Below are positions 1 through 9,868 of a stretch of 64,000 nucleotides of DNA, one piece after another. Both the position numbers and the translations under genes were made by a program. Positions within the stretch are counted from its first letter, which is position 1, and each line of letters begins with the position of its first letter. Source of the stretch: Symbiodinium natans (taxonomy: Eukaryota > Sar > Dinophyceae > Suessiales > Symbiodiniaceae); contig CAJNDS010001413.1 of assembly GCA_905221605.1 (NCBI GenBank), positions 131,501-195,500 of the forward strand. The letters run 5' to 3'. The notes beneath the pieces were generated by a model. It worked only from the letters and a program-made list of their open reading frames with translations, was not told where the DNA came from and did no database searches.

Positions 1-61
1 AAGGACCTCCGAACCCCGCTCTCCAGCATCTTTCGAGGCTCTTCACACAGCAGTCCCCAAT

Positions 62-206
62 AGGGGTTTAGGATTTAGGGTTTAGGGTTTAGGGTTTAGG
101 GCTGGGATGTTGCCCCGCCTGTATACTAGCAGTCCTTAATAGGGGTTTAGGGTTTAGGGTTTAGGGTTTAGGGTTTAGGGTTTAGGGTTGAAGGTTTAGG
201 GTTTAA
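62..206 (+). repeat. TTTAGGG tracts, two blocks
   Basis: Two TTTAGGG arrays separated by about 40 bp. Each block starts with the same junction, AGCAGTCC-NN-AATAGGGG, at 49 and 128, so the junction was duplicated together with the array. The G-rich strand points into the window, so this is not a left chromosome end, which would read CCCTAAA. Confidence 0.9.
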
Positions 207-358
207 GGGGGATTATAGTACCCCCCCCTATTACAATCCCTTAAGGACTATGAGAAAAAAGGGGGACTTCCGGCAGAGGGGGGTCTTCCTGCGGTACTCC
301 ACACTTTGCGAGTCTGAAGCCAAAACTGCCCAGAACGTCCCTACACCCAAAACATCCC

Positions 359-421
359 AAAACCCTAAACCCCAAACCCTAAACCCTAAACCCTAAACCC
401 GAAACCCTAAAAACCCTAAAC
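359..421 (-). repeat. CCCTAAA tract, left side of an island
   Basis: Roughly seven CCCTAAA units with a few variants (CCCGAAA, CCCTAAAA). With the TTTAGGG tract at 513 it encloses a 91-bp island that holds a possible minus-strand exon. Confidence 0.9.
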
Positions 422-428
422 CCAAAAC

Positions 429-478
429 GCCCCTCGCCTGGGCGTGGTGGGCTTCCCCGCCCTGGCCCAGCTGCGATC
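429..478 (-). CDS. Possible short internal exon, unknown protein
   Basis: Minus-strand candidate of 50 nt. A pyrimidine-rich acceptor (TTTCGTTTTGCAG) precedes it and a GT donor that opens a telomere-like tract (GTTTTGGG) follows it. In phase 2 it reads SQLGQGGEAHHAQARG without a stop. It sits between inverted telomeric tracts as the better exons do. The plus strand is also open across the island (GVVGFPALAQL), so the strand is uncertain. Function unknown. Confidence 0.33.
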
Positions 479-512
479 CTGCAAAACGAAACTTTTCCGT
501 TCTACAGATTCT

Positions 513-556
513 ATAGGGTTTAGGGTTTAGGTGTTAGAGTTAGGGTTTTAAAGAAA
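513..556 (+). repeat. TTTAGGG tract, right side of an island
   Basis: Short imperfect TTTAGGG array that degrades to TTAGAGTTAGGG. It forms the right border of the island at 422-512. Confidence 0.85.
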
Positions 557-2138
557 CTTTTCAGTTCAAAAGGGGATGATATCCTCCCAAAAGGGTAGAG
601 TGTTCTCATTCAGCTACTAAGATAAGGAGGGACCCCTTGGGGCTCTGGGGGCTTTGGCAGGGTGGAGGGCTTGGCAGGGTTTATTGCGGCGATGCTGGAT
701 TTTGATTCAGCAAGTCTTCCCTGAAAAACTCTGAAGACGAACGACAAGTGCTGGCATTCGGAAACGGTGTCCCCACGAGCTTGCGAGCGAAGTCTCGACC
801 TGAAACCTGAAGTGTCTACAGCTCAGCTCAGCTCAGCTCAGCTGAAACCCAAAGACTGCCCAATTCCCAACCCCCGCAGACACCCTGAACAGCTACAAAA
901 CCTGAAAGGACTTTGAATTGGACGCGGTTAAAGGCTCTGTGGTGTAAGATTTGAGATTGCAGGGGAGCAAAGCCCATGTTGAGGACTTCCAGGCTTCCTT
1001 CTTTTGGGTGAATCCCGCCCTCCCAAACTCAAATCCAGCAGCAAGCCTGCACCAGGCGGGAGTGGCATGCCTAGCTGGTTGACCTGAGACCCCGGGTATG
1101 AGTGAAGGTAGCGTCTCACTGAACCCCAAGGCAGACTTTGCCGAGGTTGCGGGTGTGTGTGTGTGTGTGAAATGGGAAAGTACCAGCTTTGGTGGCAGGA
1201 TGCTGTGGTCAAGCTGCGTCAAGCCCCACGCCATGCATCGTGACTCAAGGTAGTGAGGGTGCGCAGGTTCAATTCAACTGCGTCCCGAAATCTCCGGTAT
1301 GAGAACCTCCTGACTGTCAACTCCATGGCGCAATCTCCATGGCAACCCCAGCTGTCCACGTTCTGAATCCTTGAAACTTAGGCCCTTTAAATCACAACAG
1401 GGCCCGCAATGTCCTGAAATGTCCCTACATGGACTAGGGCCGCGGCTATGCCAGCATAGCCTTCTGAGATATGCGGTTGCTGTCAGCAGGTACTTTTGTG
1501 AAGTTCTTCGGGCAGTATATGCGGATTGGCATGGATCGGGGATTTCGCGGATGTTCGAGGCTATGGGCATCCAGGACTCTCCTGGACAACTGTGGGTGGA
1601 CATCAGGGTTCAAGCAAAGAATGCCACGTGTGGAGCTCAGTACTGTATCAAGGCCCGCGTCATGCTGCACTAACACTCTTCGCAGGCTTGAGACACTTGA
1701 AACCCTGTGTTTAGCGACATCAATTGCGTAGGAATCGTCATTTAGGTGAACCGTCATTTAGGTGAACCCGATCGTCCACGCCTAGGGGTGGTGTATAGAA
1801 GCACTGGTTGAGGGCAGTTAGTTGCTCGACAGTTCTGACCTATCCCACTCTCGTGACTGCCGCAGACCACAGCCCCGAACCGATCCACAAACAACAGGAT
1901 TCGAGACAATATCCTCAGATCACTATGCGCCCCTCAAGTCCGCATGCTGGTACACACATTGCACAGTACGGTTAAGGGTCTGGCCAAGGTTAGGGTAGAG
2001 GATCTCGGGCTTAGGGCACCCTTGCATCCATGTCTCCTGGTGCAGTCTGCTGCATGCCGCAGCCACCGCAGCCACCACAGCCGCATCCGCCACATCCACA
2101 GCATCCACAGCCTCCACAGCCTCAGAACTGACTACACG
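557..2138. other. No firm gene; short ORFs and small repeats
   Basis: Holds a pentamer repeat of CAGCT at 820-844, a (GT)n run near 1150-1168 and a 16-bp tandem duplication CGTCATTTAGGTGAAC at about 1738-1768. A plus-strand ORF at 1371-1673 (100 codons) is the longest readable frame, but it overlaps equally long minus-strand ORFs and has no splice or homology support. Confidence 0.4.
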
Positions 2139-2700
2139 TAGGGACTTTGGTGCGCACTTCCTGAAGCCTCGAAAGTTGAAGCTGTAAGGACAAACGTCGG
2201 GACACCTCGGGCAGCTCTTCTCTGGGAGAATACAGAACGATGCCAGGACTGTCCGAGGCCGCAGCAGCCAGAGCCAGAGCTGCATCCACCGCAGCATCCG
2301 CCGCAGCCCGCGAACGAATTGCAACCCGAGCAACTGAAGCCACCGCAGCTCCCGCAGCTGCCTCCACCGCCGCAGCCGCAGCCGCCACAGCCGGCGCAGC
2401 CGCCGCAGCCCCCACAGCCACCACAGCCACCGCAGCTTCCGCAGCTGCCTCCGCAGCCGCATCCTCCGCAGCCGCATCCTGGGCAGCCGCATCCTCCGCA
2501 GCCGCATCCTCCGCAGCCGCATCCACCGCAGCCGCATCCACCGCAGCCGCAGCAAGCACCACTGCCGCAGCCGTTGCCACAGCCATTGCCACAACCACAT
2601 CCCCCGCAACCGCCGCAGCACCCCCCGCAGCAGCCCCCGCAGCAGCCCCCGCAGCAGCCCCCGCAGCCACCAAAGCCGCACCCGCCGCAACTGGAGCAGC
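2040..2700. repeat. Degenerate GCA/GCC-CCG minisatellite
   Basis: Region dominated by GCAGCC, CCGCAG and CATCC units with a 15-18 bp period in places (GCATCCTCCGCAGCC repeated around 2456-2545). It keeps most of the six frames open, so ORF length alone means nothing here. Confidence 0.85.
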
Positions 2701-2759
2701 CACCTGCCGAGCATCTTTCCAAGATCGCACAGCCAACAAACCCTGAAGAAGCGTCTTGA
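2142..2759 (+). CDS. Pro/Gln/His-rich repeat ORF (possible exon)
   Basis: Open frame of 205 codons after a TAG at 2139, ending in TGA. The first 55 codons are non-repetitive (for example [16 protein letters not shown]). A long proline/glutamine/histidine section of PHPPQ, PPQ and PLPQ units follows, and then a non-repetitive tail ([16 protein letters not shown]). The DNA is a degenerate CCGCAG/GCAGCC array, so other frames on both strands are open too: the minus strand reads poly-Gly/Cys or poly-Ala over the same bases, one with its own plausible tail. Which frame is used, if any, cannot be told from sequence. No ATG is present, so if coding this is an internal or terminal exon. Confidence 0.33.
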   Translation, partial: GLWCALPEASKVEAVRTNVGTPRAALLWENTERCQDCPRPQQPEPELHPPQHPPQPANELQPEQLKPPQLPQLPPPPQPQPPQPAQPPQPPQPPQPPQLPQLPPQPHPPQPHPGQPHPPQPHPPQPHPPQPHPPQPQQAPLPQPLPQPLPQPHPPQPPQHPPQQPPQQPPQQPPQPPKPHPPQLEQPPAEHLSKIAQPTNPEEAS

Positions 2760-4040
2760 GGCCTATGATCTAGGATTTGTGGGGTTGGATTGGGACTCTA
2801 ATTCGCTGGCATCTACGTCTCAGACTCTGCGTGGTCTTGACCTCCGACTAAACCTTTATCCGGTTCACCTCCGCAGCCACTCGCACAGCTGCTGCCGGCA
2901 AAGCCACCATTGCAGCCTTGCAAATGAAATGGAGACAGCGAGACAGCAGGTTCTCATTGTCATTGATGGCTGTCCAGGGCAGCATTAGAACAATGCAGAG
3001 GTACTCCACCTACGGGACCTATTGTTCCGAACACAAACGGAATTCAGAACTCAGCCTACTGCATCTTGGTGGAAGAAGAGGAGAGGCGACGTACTTAACC
3101 AGCCAAAGCCTTCCATGAACGACGAATTGGCCTAAATGTCCATGAACTGTCGGCTCCACCACCTGAAGTCCAAAACAGCCGACGCAGCGAAGCCCCTTTG
3201 CAAACCCTAAAGCCACACACCCGAGAGAGCCTGGTTGACCGAATGCATCGAAACGATTCGCGGGGGGTTGCTGGTACAGCGACGCCAGGCCTCGTGCAAA
3301 GACGCGCCTACTCGTGCAACTCATGTCACCAGAGCGACAACGCTTAGAAGTACCCGGTTCGAAGAAGATAGCAAGTCCACAGGTGTTGGGCTTCAAGACA
3401 GTTCGCTTCGTGCTTCTAGTTGTCAAAGTAGCGTGATGTTTTTGTCTAGGCAGTGGTCAATTTAGACTTACGAGTCCAAAGACCACCTGATACTCCTTAA
3501 ACCGGAAAGTACAAAATATTCCACTGGGGCTCTTTCTGGTAGTCCTGGACCTTCACTCTTCTCTTGCGACCGGAAACTGGGGCGCCAATCAAGGCTCCCC
3601 TTTAGATACAGCTGAAAAATTGAAGATTCTGGGTAGCTTAGTTCAGAAGGGTCCTTTAGAAAGCCGCTCAAACCAGAGTTTGTCGAAACGAGTCGCCCAG
3701 CTTGCCAGGCGAAAACAGCAAGCTAAGCCAGCTGAAGAAGATGTACTTTAAACACAGAACAAGTCCGAGCAAAAGCACCTCAAATGCCTCATAAGAGAGG
3801 AAGCCCTCGAAAGTACGTGGTCGTTCTCGGGCATGGCTCATGCTCGTGGCAAAAACTAGTTCATTGTTTGTGATCGTATTAAAGACTTACATTGATATTC
3901 CTTATTGGGTTTAAGAAACCTTAAAAGAAGTCACATGTTACCCAACTAGGACAAAGAAAAGCAGGAAACGTCTGCAGGTGTTTTTCAGGACGTCCGGCTA
4001 CTTGGAGCTTAGAGTTCTTGAGCTGGGAGATAAGTTGCAG
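2760..4040. other. No supported gene
   Basis: Only ORFs of 60-135 codons on both strands with no acceptable splice context. A minus-strand ORF at 3019-3426 is the longest. AT content rises around 3700-4000. No tandem repeat of note. Confidence 0.4.
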
Positions 4041-4044
4041 TTCT

Positions 4045-4104
4045 AAACCCTAAACCCTAAACCCTAAATCCTAAACCCTAAACCCTAAACCCTAAACCCT
4101 AAAC
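4045..4104 (-). repeat. CCCTAAA tract
   Basis: About eight CCCTAAA units. On the minus strand it begins GTTTAGGG immediately after the candidate exon at 4105-4165. Confidence 0.95.
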
Positions 4105-4165
4105 CTGGACAGCCGAGGGAAGCGCAGTTCTTCATCTGATCAACCTTTTGGTTCGCTGTGTTCTC
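4105..4165 (-). CDS. Candidate internal exon between telomeric tracts
   Basis: Minus strand: the acceptor CTGCCTGTGCAG is followed by 61 nt reading ENTANQKVDQMKNCASLGCP, then the donor CAG|GTTTAGGG at the start of the telomeric tract. Third codon positions are moderately GC-rich. The plus strand also has a plausible acceptor (CTGGACAG) and an open frame, so strand is about 60:40. Product not recognised. Confidence 0.4.
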
Positions 4166-4205
4166 CTGCACAGGCAGCCCCTCACATGACTTTTGTTTCA
4201 ATGCC

Positions 4206-4257
4206 AGTTTAGGGTTTAGGGTGTAGGGTTTAGGGTTTAGGGCTTAGGGTTTAGGAT
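4206..4257 (+). repeat. TTTAGGG tract
   Basis: About six units with variants (GTGTAGGG, GGCTTAGGG, TTTAGGATTTTA). Right border of the island at 4105-4205. Confidence 0.9.
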
Positions 4258-5217
4258 TTTACAGGAACCGCATGTGTATGCCCGACTACTTCTAGCACGC
4301 CGAAGTTGAACAACTGCAGGGTCAGTGGTTTTGGCTGTCACGGAATCGGGACGCCTGTCAAGTTCGCGCATCGCGCTCTGATGTTCTATGAGGAAGAGAA
4401 CGCATGAACATGATAGTTCCACCACTATGTCTCTACGAGTGAGCTGTCAGCCTCGCACAATATTTCATCGCACGCGCACGGTCGAACACACGAGCACGGT
4501 GAAGTTCCTTAAAACATCCTCCCATACAGCCTTGCATCACCCTAAACCCCTGCTGCCCTCTGGACCTGGCCCTGAAACCCACCTGGGGCCCCCCCCCAAC
4601 TGCTCACGATCAGTAGGAAGCATTGGGAGGAACCAAGGAGGCGGACGAAGAAAGTGGCAGAGGTGAGAGTCGGCTGTTGAGAGCGCTATTTTTTGATTCA
4701 TCTCCAACACGAACAAAACGACAATCGCAGTGGTGCTACGGCCACTTTCTAGCTGGCCTCACAAGGCGTGCTCTCCTGGAAAGTAGTTCGGAAGGCTGGG
4801 GGGTGGCGGGCAGGCTCAGGGGGGTTGTAGGTGCATGGTGACTCCGAGTAAGCACAAGCTGAAGTCTTACAACAAGTTCAAGTCCGAGGCTTGGCTTTGG
4901 AGTCTGGAGTGTCGGGTGTTGATGGGAACTGGTGCATTTGCACCCAGAATCTCTTTTGCAACACAACCCACCCTTGGCCCTGCCTGCGGAGGTTGCCTCA
5001 GATAGGGAGGACATGCGAGCTGCCAAATCAAGAGGGGTTTGGGCTCAGGATCAGACTTAGGATTCTCGCTACACCTCCGAGCACTTTGGAATTCTGACCG
5101 AAGTACTTGCCTAACAGAGTTTCCTTAGAGGCTGCAGAGAACCAACGCCGAGGGAGGAGCCCACCTGTCACTCACGAGCCCGAACCGAAACCCTTGAACA
5201 CACCCTGCCAAGCCCAA
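4258..5217. other. No supported gene
   Basis: Short overlapping ORFs on both strands (4388-4666 plus, 4736-5026 minus, 4891-5097 plus). None has a convincing splice frame or codon bias. Confidence 0.35.
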
Positions 5218-5262
5218 ACCTAAACCCATAAACCCGAAATCCTAAACTGCCCTAAACCCTAA
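5218..5262 (-). repeat. Degenerate CCCTAAA tract
   Basis: Imperfect units (CCTAAACCCATAAACCCGAAATCCTAAA and similar). It lies immediately downstream, in minus-strand sense, of the terminal exon at 5264-5347. Confidence 0.8.
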
Positions 5263-5263
5263 G

Positions 5264-5347
5264 TCAAAGCCAATTCTTAGAGCCTGGCGCCATCTGCGGC
5301 TGGTTGGGCATGGGCTGCTGTGGGATCTGCTTCGGCCTCGGCCGAAT
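5264..5347 (-). CDS. Candidate terminal exon, basic Pro/Gln-rich tail
   Basis: Minus strand after acceptor CTAAGCTGCAG: 27 codons and a TGA, reading IRPRPKQIPQQPMPNQPQMA and then PGSKNWL. Third positions are strongly GC-rich and the composition is that of a disordered basic tail. Stop and telomeric tract are adjacent. The overlapping frame continues as the ORF upstream (5348-5655), so one of the two frames must be intronic here. Function unknown. Confidence 0.5.
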   Translation of the reverse strand: MRPRPKQIPQQPMPNQPQMAPGSKNWL

Positions 5348-5655
5348 CTGCAGCTTAGGCCGGCATGGGAGCATTTCTCAAACTCATCCAACTCCTCCAT
5401 CTCATTCCTGGGCTCTTCAGCTCTGATACCTGTGTCTGGCTGCTCACACATCTCCTGCAGATGTGGAACCGTTTCCCGACCTGTGCCTTTTTGGGGCTTC
5501 ATTTGTTCTTCGTCATGCTGGTTGCCCGTGCACGTCGGTCGTTTCTGCCCCCAGTTCACGTAAGGTGGCGCTGCCATCCCACCGCGGTGAAGGCTAGTAG
5601 TCGCAGGAGGAAGGCCACACGAGCAAACACTGTGCCTTGCCTCTGTGTGAATCAC
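5348..5655 (-). CDS. Candidate exon, acidic segment
   Basis: Minus-strand frame with a charged stretch (AEEPRNEMEELDEFEK) preceded by QHDEEQMKPQKGTGRETV. Third positions are moderately GC-rich. It may belong to the same gene as the tail exon at 5264-5347, but the splice that would join the two frames was not found. The plus-strand ORF across the same bases is hydrophobic and less convincing. Confidence 0.35.
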
Positions 5656-5736
5656 AGTAATGTCGGACTTGACTTATACTAGCTGTCTGAAGTAGAGTTC
5701 TCGAAGCTTCAATGCTACGTGATGTGCGTTGTGCAG

Positions 5737-5837
5737 GAGCCCTTATCAAGATCCGACCGTACTCACTCATCACCTCAAGCAATCCAGGCGTCGCACTGCT
5801 GCACGGAACCGTTGAAGACATCCGGAAAGCCTGCTAA
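5737..5837 (+). CDS. Candidate terminal exon, weak PI3/PI4-kinase resemblance
   Basis: Plus strand: acceptor GCGTTGTGCAG, then 32 codons and TAA. It reads ALIKIRPYSLITSSNPGVAL followed by LHGTVEDIRKAC. Third positions are GC-rich. The order PY..IT......G recalls the stretch after the ATP-binding lysine in phosphatidylinositol kinases, but the match is short and the family usually continues well past this point, so the terminal stop argues against a functional kinase reading. A profile search would decide. Confidence 0.45.
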
Positions 5838-6046
5838 AACGGATGAGGATGGCCAGCCCCCAACATAAACTGGTGATGGTCAAGTTCTGCTGGCTATCCG
5901 CACATGGACTGTGTGATTCTGTCTGATGAGCGCCCCTGAACGAAGGTGTTGGCGAGGAGGAATTCTCCAAGGGACATACAAAACACTGCGAAACCCACAA
6001 ACCCCAATCTGAAGCCCCCACTTACGGACTTTGAAACCTGAGGTAT

Positions 6047-6093
6047 TGGGGTTTAGGGTTTAGGGTTTAGGGTTTAGGGTTTAGGGTTTAGGA
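6047..6093 (+). repeat. TTTAGGG tract
   Basis: About six perfect TTTAGGG units. The exon at 6100 begins a few bases after it (TTTAGGACTAGAG acceptor). Confidence 0.95.
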
Positions 6094-6099
6094 CTAGAG

Positions 6100-6200
6100 C
6101 TCCGCCTCCCTGTTGACCGTTCGCGAGGTAAGGCTGGGCCTGCACAGCGAACGTTCGACTGGAATCCCCCGAGACCCAGAGTGGACGCTGGGCTCAGGGG
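6100..6200 (+). CDS. Candidate internal exon, Arg/Pro-rich
   Basis: Open across 33 codons: LRLPVDRSRGKAGPAQ then RTFDWNPPRPRVDAGLR. The acceptor is ACTAGAG and the donor GGGG|GTGTAG, which runs into the next TTTAGGG tract at 6203. An internal CACAG at 6147 could serve as an alternative acceptor in the same frame. It is bounded by two tracts in the same orientation, unlike most islands. Product not recognised. Confidence 0.5.
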
Positions 6201-6202
6201 GT

Positions 6203-6240
6203 GTAGTTTAGGGTGTAGGGTTTAGGGTTTAGGGTTTAGG
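6203..6240 (+). repeat. TTTAGGG tract
   Basis: About five units, the first degenerate (GTGTAGTTTAGGGTGTAGGG). Confidence 0.9.
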
Positions 6241-7777
6241 TCCTACGGAAGATTTCGGGCTGCAGCACGTAGGACTTAGGATCAAGCACTTTGTTTGGGC
6301 GTTAGGAGGGGGATTCTTGGCTTTCGGACCTTAGGCTACCGGGGACACAGACACAACCCTCATCTTCGGTTGCAATGCGGTCCCCGAACCCGAACCCCGA
6401 GAACCCGAGGTTTCGAGGGCGTGGCAACTTGCTGGCCACCAGTCCTGAAGGAGATGGAGACTGATTCGTCTGGACAGGTTGCCCCCCTCCTTGGAGAAAA
6501 AACCCAATGCCCAAGGTCCTACCTAGTAGGGATATTTTCTGGGCCCTGATGGCCCTGTTTCGGGTATCGCTGGAATTTAGGACTGGTTCAAAGGGCTCGC
6601 CGGCTTGGGATGCTTGGTCTTCGTTGGCTACTGCAGTGCGAAGAATCCAACTCCAGGCTCAAACATAACGAAAATAAGGGACCCTCAATATAGACCCCCA
6701 AATCCCCTTATCAATATCGTAAGCCCCATAGCAGCCGCAGCTCCCAAACACCAGCTCATCCTGATGGAGTTTTGCCTCCGCCTCCGTTGTTAATACTCTC
6801 CAAGCTGAGGGCTTCAAGGGCTCCAAAGGCTTCAAGTGCAAGATCTACAGGGCTTGGAGCTCGACTTCGTGCGCAATAGGTTGAGTTAGGCCCACCCCTG
6901 GGATGCTGGTAGAGCCACTCAATCTGCAAACCCATCCAAGCCCGGGTCTGTTGGGTCGCCGCATTTTGAGGCGAGCCAAACCTCAGGTGCAAGAAAAGAC
7001 CCCGGAGCGACCGCGTTTTCTTGGGCTCTGATTGGCTTTGTTGCTCTCTTGTTCAGCTGTTGTTTTTGCAAGTGGTTTGCCAAACTTAAATCCCTAAATC
7101 CTAATCCCTAAACCCGACGCCTAAATGCCCCCCCCCCCCCACATATTTGGTGTGCAAAGCTCTCAAACGCTCCGGGGCACTGCGAGCATCGGGTTGGGAG
7201 GGCTTGCATTTCGTGGCGCTTTTGGTTTACTATGGGCGCCTTGATAATTCGAGCAGGGTTTTGGGGGGGTATAATTATGCAGATACTATTAGTAATTATT
7301 CCGACCCTTGTATTGCTTGAATCTGTGCTCTCTATGGCGCTCAACTCGCTGACTCAGCAAGTCAGGCTTGCTTTTGCCATGGTGAAGCTGTGCGTTTCAC
7401 GGCCGCAAAACACTCCAGACGCTTCAAAGTCCTGTTATGGTGAAATGCGTCTCTCTTGCAACCTGGTAAGGGACAAAGCCCCCCCCACCCTAAGTGAGGG
7501 TTTGCGGAGGGACCTCAACTTGAACTCCGTCGCAGCTCTGGCGAGGAAACCGAGGCCCTAGCTGGGCCCAGCTGGCCTGAGGGGGCGCGGGCGCAGGTGC
7601 GGGTGCAGGTGCGGGCGTTTTGGCCGGCGCAGGTGCCGGAGCCTTGGCCGGCAAAAGGCAAGGGCTTTAAGGGCTTTAAGGGCTTTAAGGGCTTTCAACT
7701 CTGGAAGACATCGTCTGTCTCATACGAGGTGCTTTGCAAGCAGAAACGAGTTTTCGCAAACAGCTGGAGCTCACTTA
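6241..7777. other. No firm gene; one MITE copy and a nonamer repeat
   Basis: A plus ORF at 6295-6549 ends with a readable stretch (VLKEMETDSSGQVAPLLG) but lacks clear splice sites. A shortened copy of the TIR repeat family lies at 6664-6727. Four tandem AAGGGCTTT nonamers lie at 7663-7698. Confidence 0.4.
6664..6727 (-). mobile_element. MITE-like repeat family A, short copy
   Basis: Starts ATAACGAAAATAAGGGACC and ends ATATCGTAAGCCCC, matching the longer copies at 8525, 34269 and 52137 in inverse orientation. The middle is internally deleted. The core AATATAGACCCCCAAAT is shared with the other copies. Confidence 0.6.
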
Positions 7778-7778
7778 G

Positions 7779-8047
7779 TGCTCAACATGGACAAGATGTT
7801 AGGTGCGTCTGGCCTGGCTTCCGAGGAGAAGAGCCCCAAAGTCGAAAACCCGAATTCGAGCCTGCAGTACTTGCTCGCAAACCTGAAGCCGCCTTCACCA
7901 AAACTCTTGTCCAAAGACATGATCCCCATTAGTGTGCCAGGGCACCGAATCAAAGCTGTCCAGGAGATCAACAGACTGTGCAACCTGCTGGAGCGGCTGG
8001 CTTTCCTTTACAGGTTGAATTCCAGGGGGTCTGTGGAACGTCCCTGA
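7779..8047 (+). CDS. Candidate exon, Met-Asp-Lys start, helical C-terminus
   Basis: Acceptor GCTCACTTAG followed by an 89-codon frame with an in-frame ATG at 7787 (MDKMLGASGLASEEKSP). It continues SSLQYLLANLKPPSPKLL and ends with EINRLCNLLERLAFLYRL and TGA. Third codon positions are about two-thirds G or C over the whole length, and no other frame is open throughout. The C-terminal part looks like an amphipathic helix. It may be a terminal exon or a small intronless protein of 86 residues from the ATG. Product not recognised. Confidence 0.55.
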
Positions 8048-8384
8048 AGGGCCTAGGCATCGGCATGTTTTATCTCAGAAGCTTTCACAACGAGCCCATC
8101 TTGTCGCATTTCGGTGCTTGGACGAAGCTGTGCGAGCGGTTGCGAGCGCGTGAACTTTGTCTCAGAACGAGAAACTGAAGCTACTGGCCTTACTTGCACA
8201 GGCAACTTGCTTCGGTAGGAACTTTGCCTGCACCTTCACCGGGATTGGAACCAGCAAACTCTCCGATCGCCAACCCCGTCAAAGCTGGAATTCCTGCCTC
8301 CCAAACCCCACCCTATAGGCAGATTGCCTGAAAACAATCTGAATTCTCCATAACCCCTCTGTAAATGACGGAAAGACACCAAAA

Positions 8385-8427
8385 CCCCCCTACTAAACCC
8401 TCCTAAACCCTAAACACTAAACCCTCA
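8385..8427 (-). repeat. Degenerate CCCTAAA tract
   Basis: Five imperfect units (ACTAAACCCTCCTAAACCCTAAACAC) before a CCCTCAG acceptor. Confidence 0.8.
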
Positions 8428-8430
8428 GCC

Positions 8431-8502
8431 CCGAGGCCCTTTGCTGCCTTTGGTGCAACAGCCTCGCTAGGACGGCGAGCCTCCCCATTGGGTTCTTGTT
8501 GA
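8431..8502 (+). CDS. Possible short terminal exon
   Basis: Follows the tract acceptor CCCTCAG and reads PRPFAAFGATASLGRRASPL to a TGA. Codon bias is modest and a GC donor inside (GACG|GCGAG) could end it earlier. The support is position beside a CCCTAAA tract. Confidence 0.28.
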   Translation, partial: PRPFAAFGATASLGRRASPLGSC

Positions 8503-8524
8503 AAATGTCGCTCGAGTTTGGAGT

Positions 8525-8624
8525 GGGAGGTTTACGATATTAGGGATACCTTCTTGGGGTCCTGATGACAAGGGAATCCTATTTGGGTGTGTATATTTGG
8601 GGTCCCTTATTTTCGTAAACTCCC
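8525..8624 (+). mobile_element. MITE-like repeat family A, 100-bp copy
   Basis: Terminal inverted repeats: left GGGAGGTTTACGATATTAG, right end read in reverse GGGAGTTTACGAAAATAAG. The interior shares the TATATTTGGGGTCCCTTATTT block with copies at 6664, 34269 and 52137. It has no coding capacity. Confidence 0.7.
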
Positions 8625-8719
8625 ATGTACGTTTGCACGGGCTTAGGGCATGAGATGGCATTAGGCTTGAGGACCAGCTGCAATATTTATAAAAAAAAAA
8701 AAAAAAAAAAAACAGCTGC

Positions 8720-9073
8720 TTGTCAACCGCCTCAAAAACATGTGAAGCATTCACACCAACAGCCCAACCGAGCCCTCCCAATCCTACGCCCTGTCACAAC
8801 GCAATCCCACAACTTCTGATTCTGGCAGGCCTAGACAGCGCAACAATCCTACAGCCCCTTCAAGCTTCGCTGTCTCCACGTCCTCACAAGTCCTCCCAAC
8901 TCTGCAGCCAGCTGGAGAGGCAGCTCTGCAGCCAGCTGGAGAGGCATTATATGTTTGCATTCCTGGCCAGCGCATTGGCCCACGTCCCTCACTGTCATCG
9001 ACAGGTGCTCCTCAAAGACGCTGGTGGCTCCGTGCAGCAGGCAGCTGCACCAGAATGCCCCGACGGCCACTGA
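8720..9073 (+). CDS. Weak ORF with a 21-bp tandem duplication
   Basis: Plus frame of 117 codons. It contains an exact 21-bp duplication (8910-8951) giving QLCSQLER twice in a row. The minus strand is equally open over the same bases, so coding status is doubtful. A run of 20 or more A residues lies just upstream (about 8691-8712). Confidence 0.25.
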   Translation: MSTASKTCEAFTPTAQPSPPNPTPCHNAIPQLLILAGLDSATILQPLQASLSPRPHKSSQLCSQLERQLCSQLERHYMFAFLASALAHVPHCHRQVLLKDAGGSVQQAAAPECPDGH

Positions 9074-9629
9074 GCGAACAGCACACCTCTCCTCTGCGGA
9101 ACCAGCACGATGCCTGCGTTGGTAGGGCGAAGCTTCAGCGCGACCACCGTCGGGGCTTGCGCAAGAAGGAGGCACCGAATGAGTGCCCAAGATGAGAACT
9201 ACTGAGAAGGGTGGGGCGGGGGTGCTTAAAGGGTTCGGACTTCATACGCGTCAGAATTGATCAGAATTGTCAAGCTTCGTGCTAGCTGCCATGGCCACGC
9301 TGCCATGCCGTTGCCACAATGCAGCCTCTGAACATATGGATCCTAGACCCTCGCGCAGCTCATACAGCACAAAGCTTCCGATCATATCAAGCTGAAGGCT
9401 GTTTCAACGCTACATCAGTGCTTCACATTTCGCGAAGATCAGCGTGCTTTGTTTTCTTGTAAGATGCTGCTGAAGCTGCAAGAAGCCCGCTACGTCTATG
9501 AGTATGTCTGAACCTGCACGCATGACTAGACCTATACGGGAAATTCTCTAACTTAGAGCCCCTTTCAGGTCCTAATTCTGAGGCTTCCGACCCAAATGGA
9601 AACTACCCTAAGTATAATTTCATGCGGAG
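9074..9629. other. No supported gene
   Basis: No frame of note beyond the tail of a minus ORF, and no repeats. Confidence 0.4.
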
Positions 9630-9868
9630 GTGTTGCTTTGCATAGGTGATGTTCTTGACGCAATGAATCTAGCAAGGCACCAAAGGCGAACGCAGATCTG
9701 CCTCCGATCCCCTAAGCCGGAGTCGACCCAAAAGCCATCAAAAGCCCCAAAACCTGACCGTGCCAAAACCGAAGTCTTTTCAAGGCCGGGGGAACCTTTC
9801 CACCGCCCAAGAAACTCGTTTAAGAAGCTGTCTTCTGCAATCTCATTGCCCGCTTCCAGAGTCTTCCG
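9630..9868 (+). CDS. Candidate exon, Lys/Arg/Pro-rich
   Basis: Plus frame reading RSPKPESTQKPSKAPKPDRA and then a basic segment that runs up to the CCCTAAA tract at 9868. The translation past 9868 is telomeric repeat and not coding. It shares the plus strand with the candidates at 9969 and 10236, so the three could be one gene. No ATG with context or clear donor was found. Confidence 0.33.

Noticed and set aside
1-60. DLRTPLSSI as a histidine-kinase H-box
   Set aside because: The phosphorylated His is absent, the match is nine residues and the frame stops at the telomeric tract. The minus strand is equally open.
62-206. Left chromosome end (true telomere)
   Set aside because: A left end should read CCCTAAA on the plus strand; here the tract reads TTTAGGG, is short, and unique sequence lies to its left. 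All tracts in the window are internal.
8691-8712. Poly-A run as the tail of a processed retrocopy
   Set aside because: No coding frame ends upstream of it, no target duplication was found, and it lies in anonymous sequence beside a MITE.
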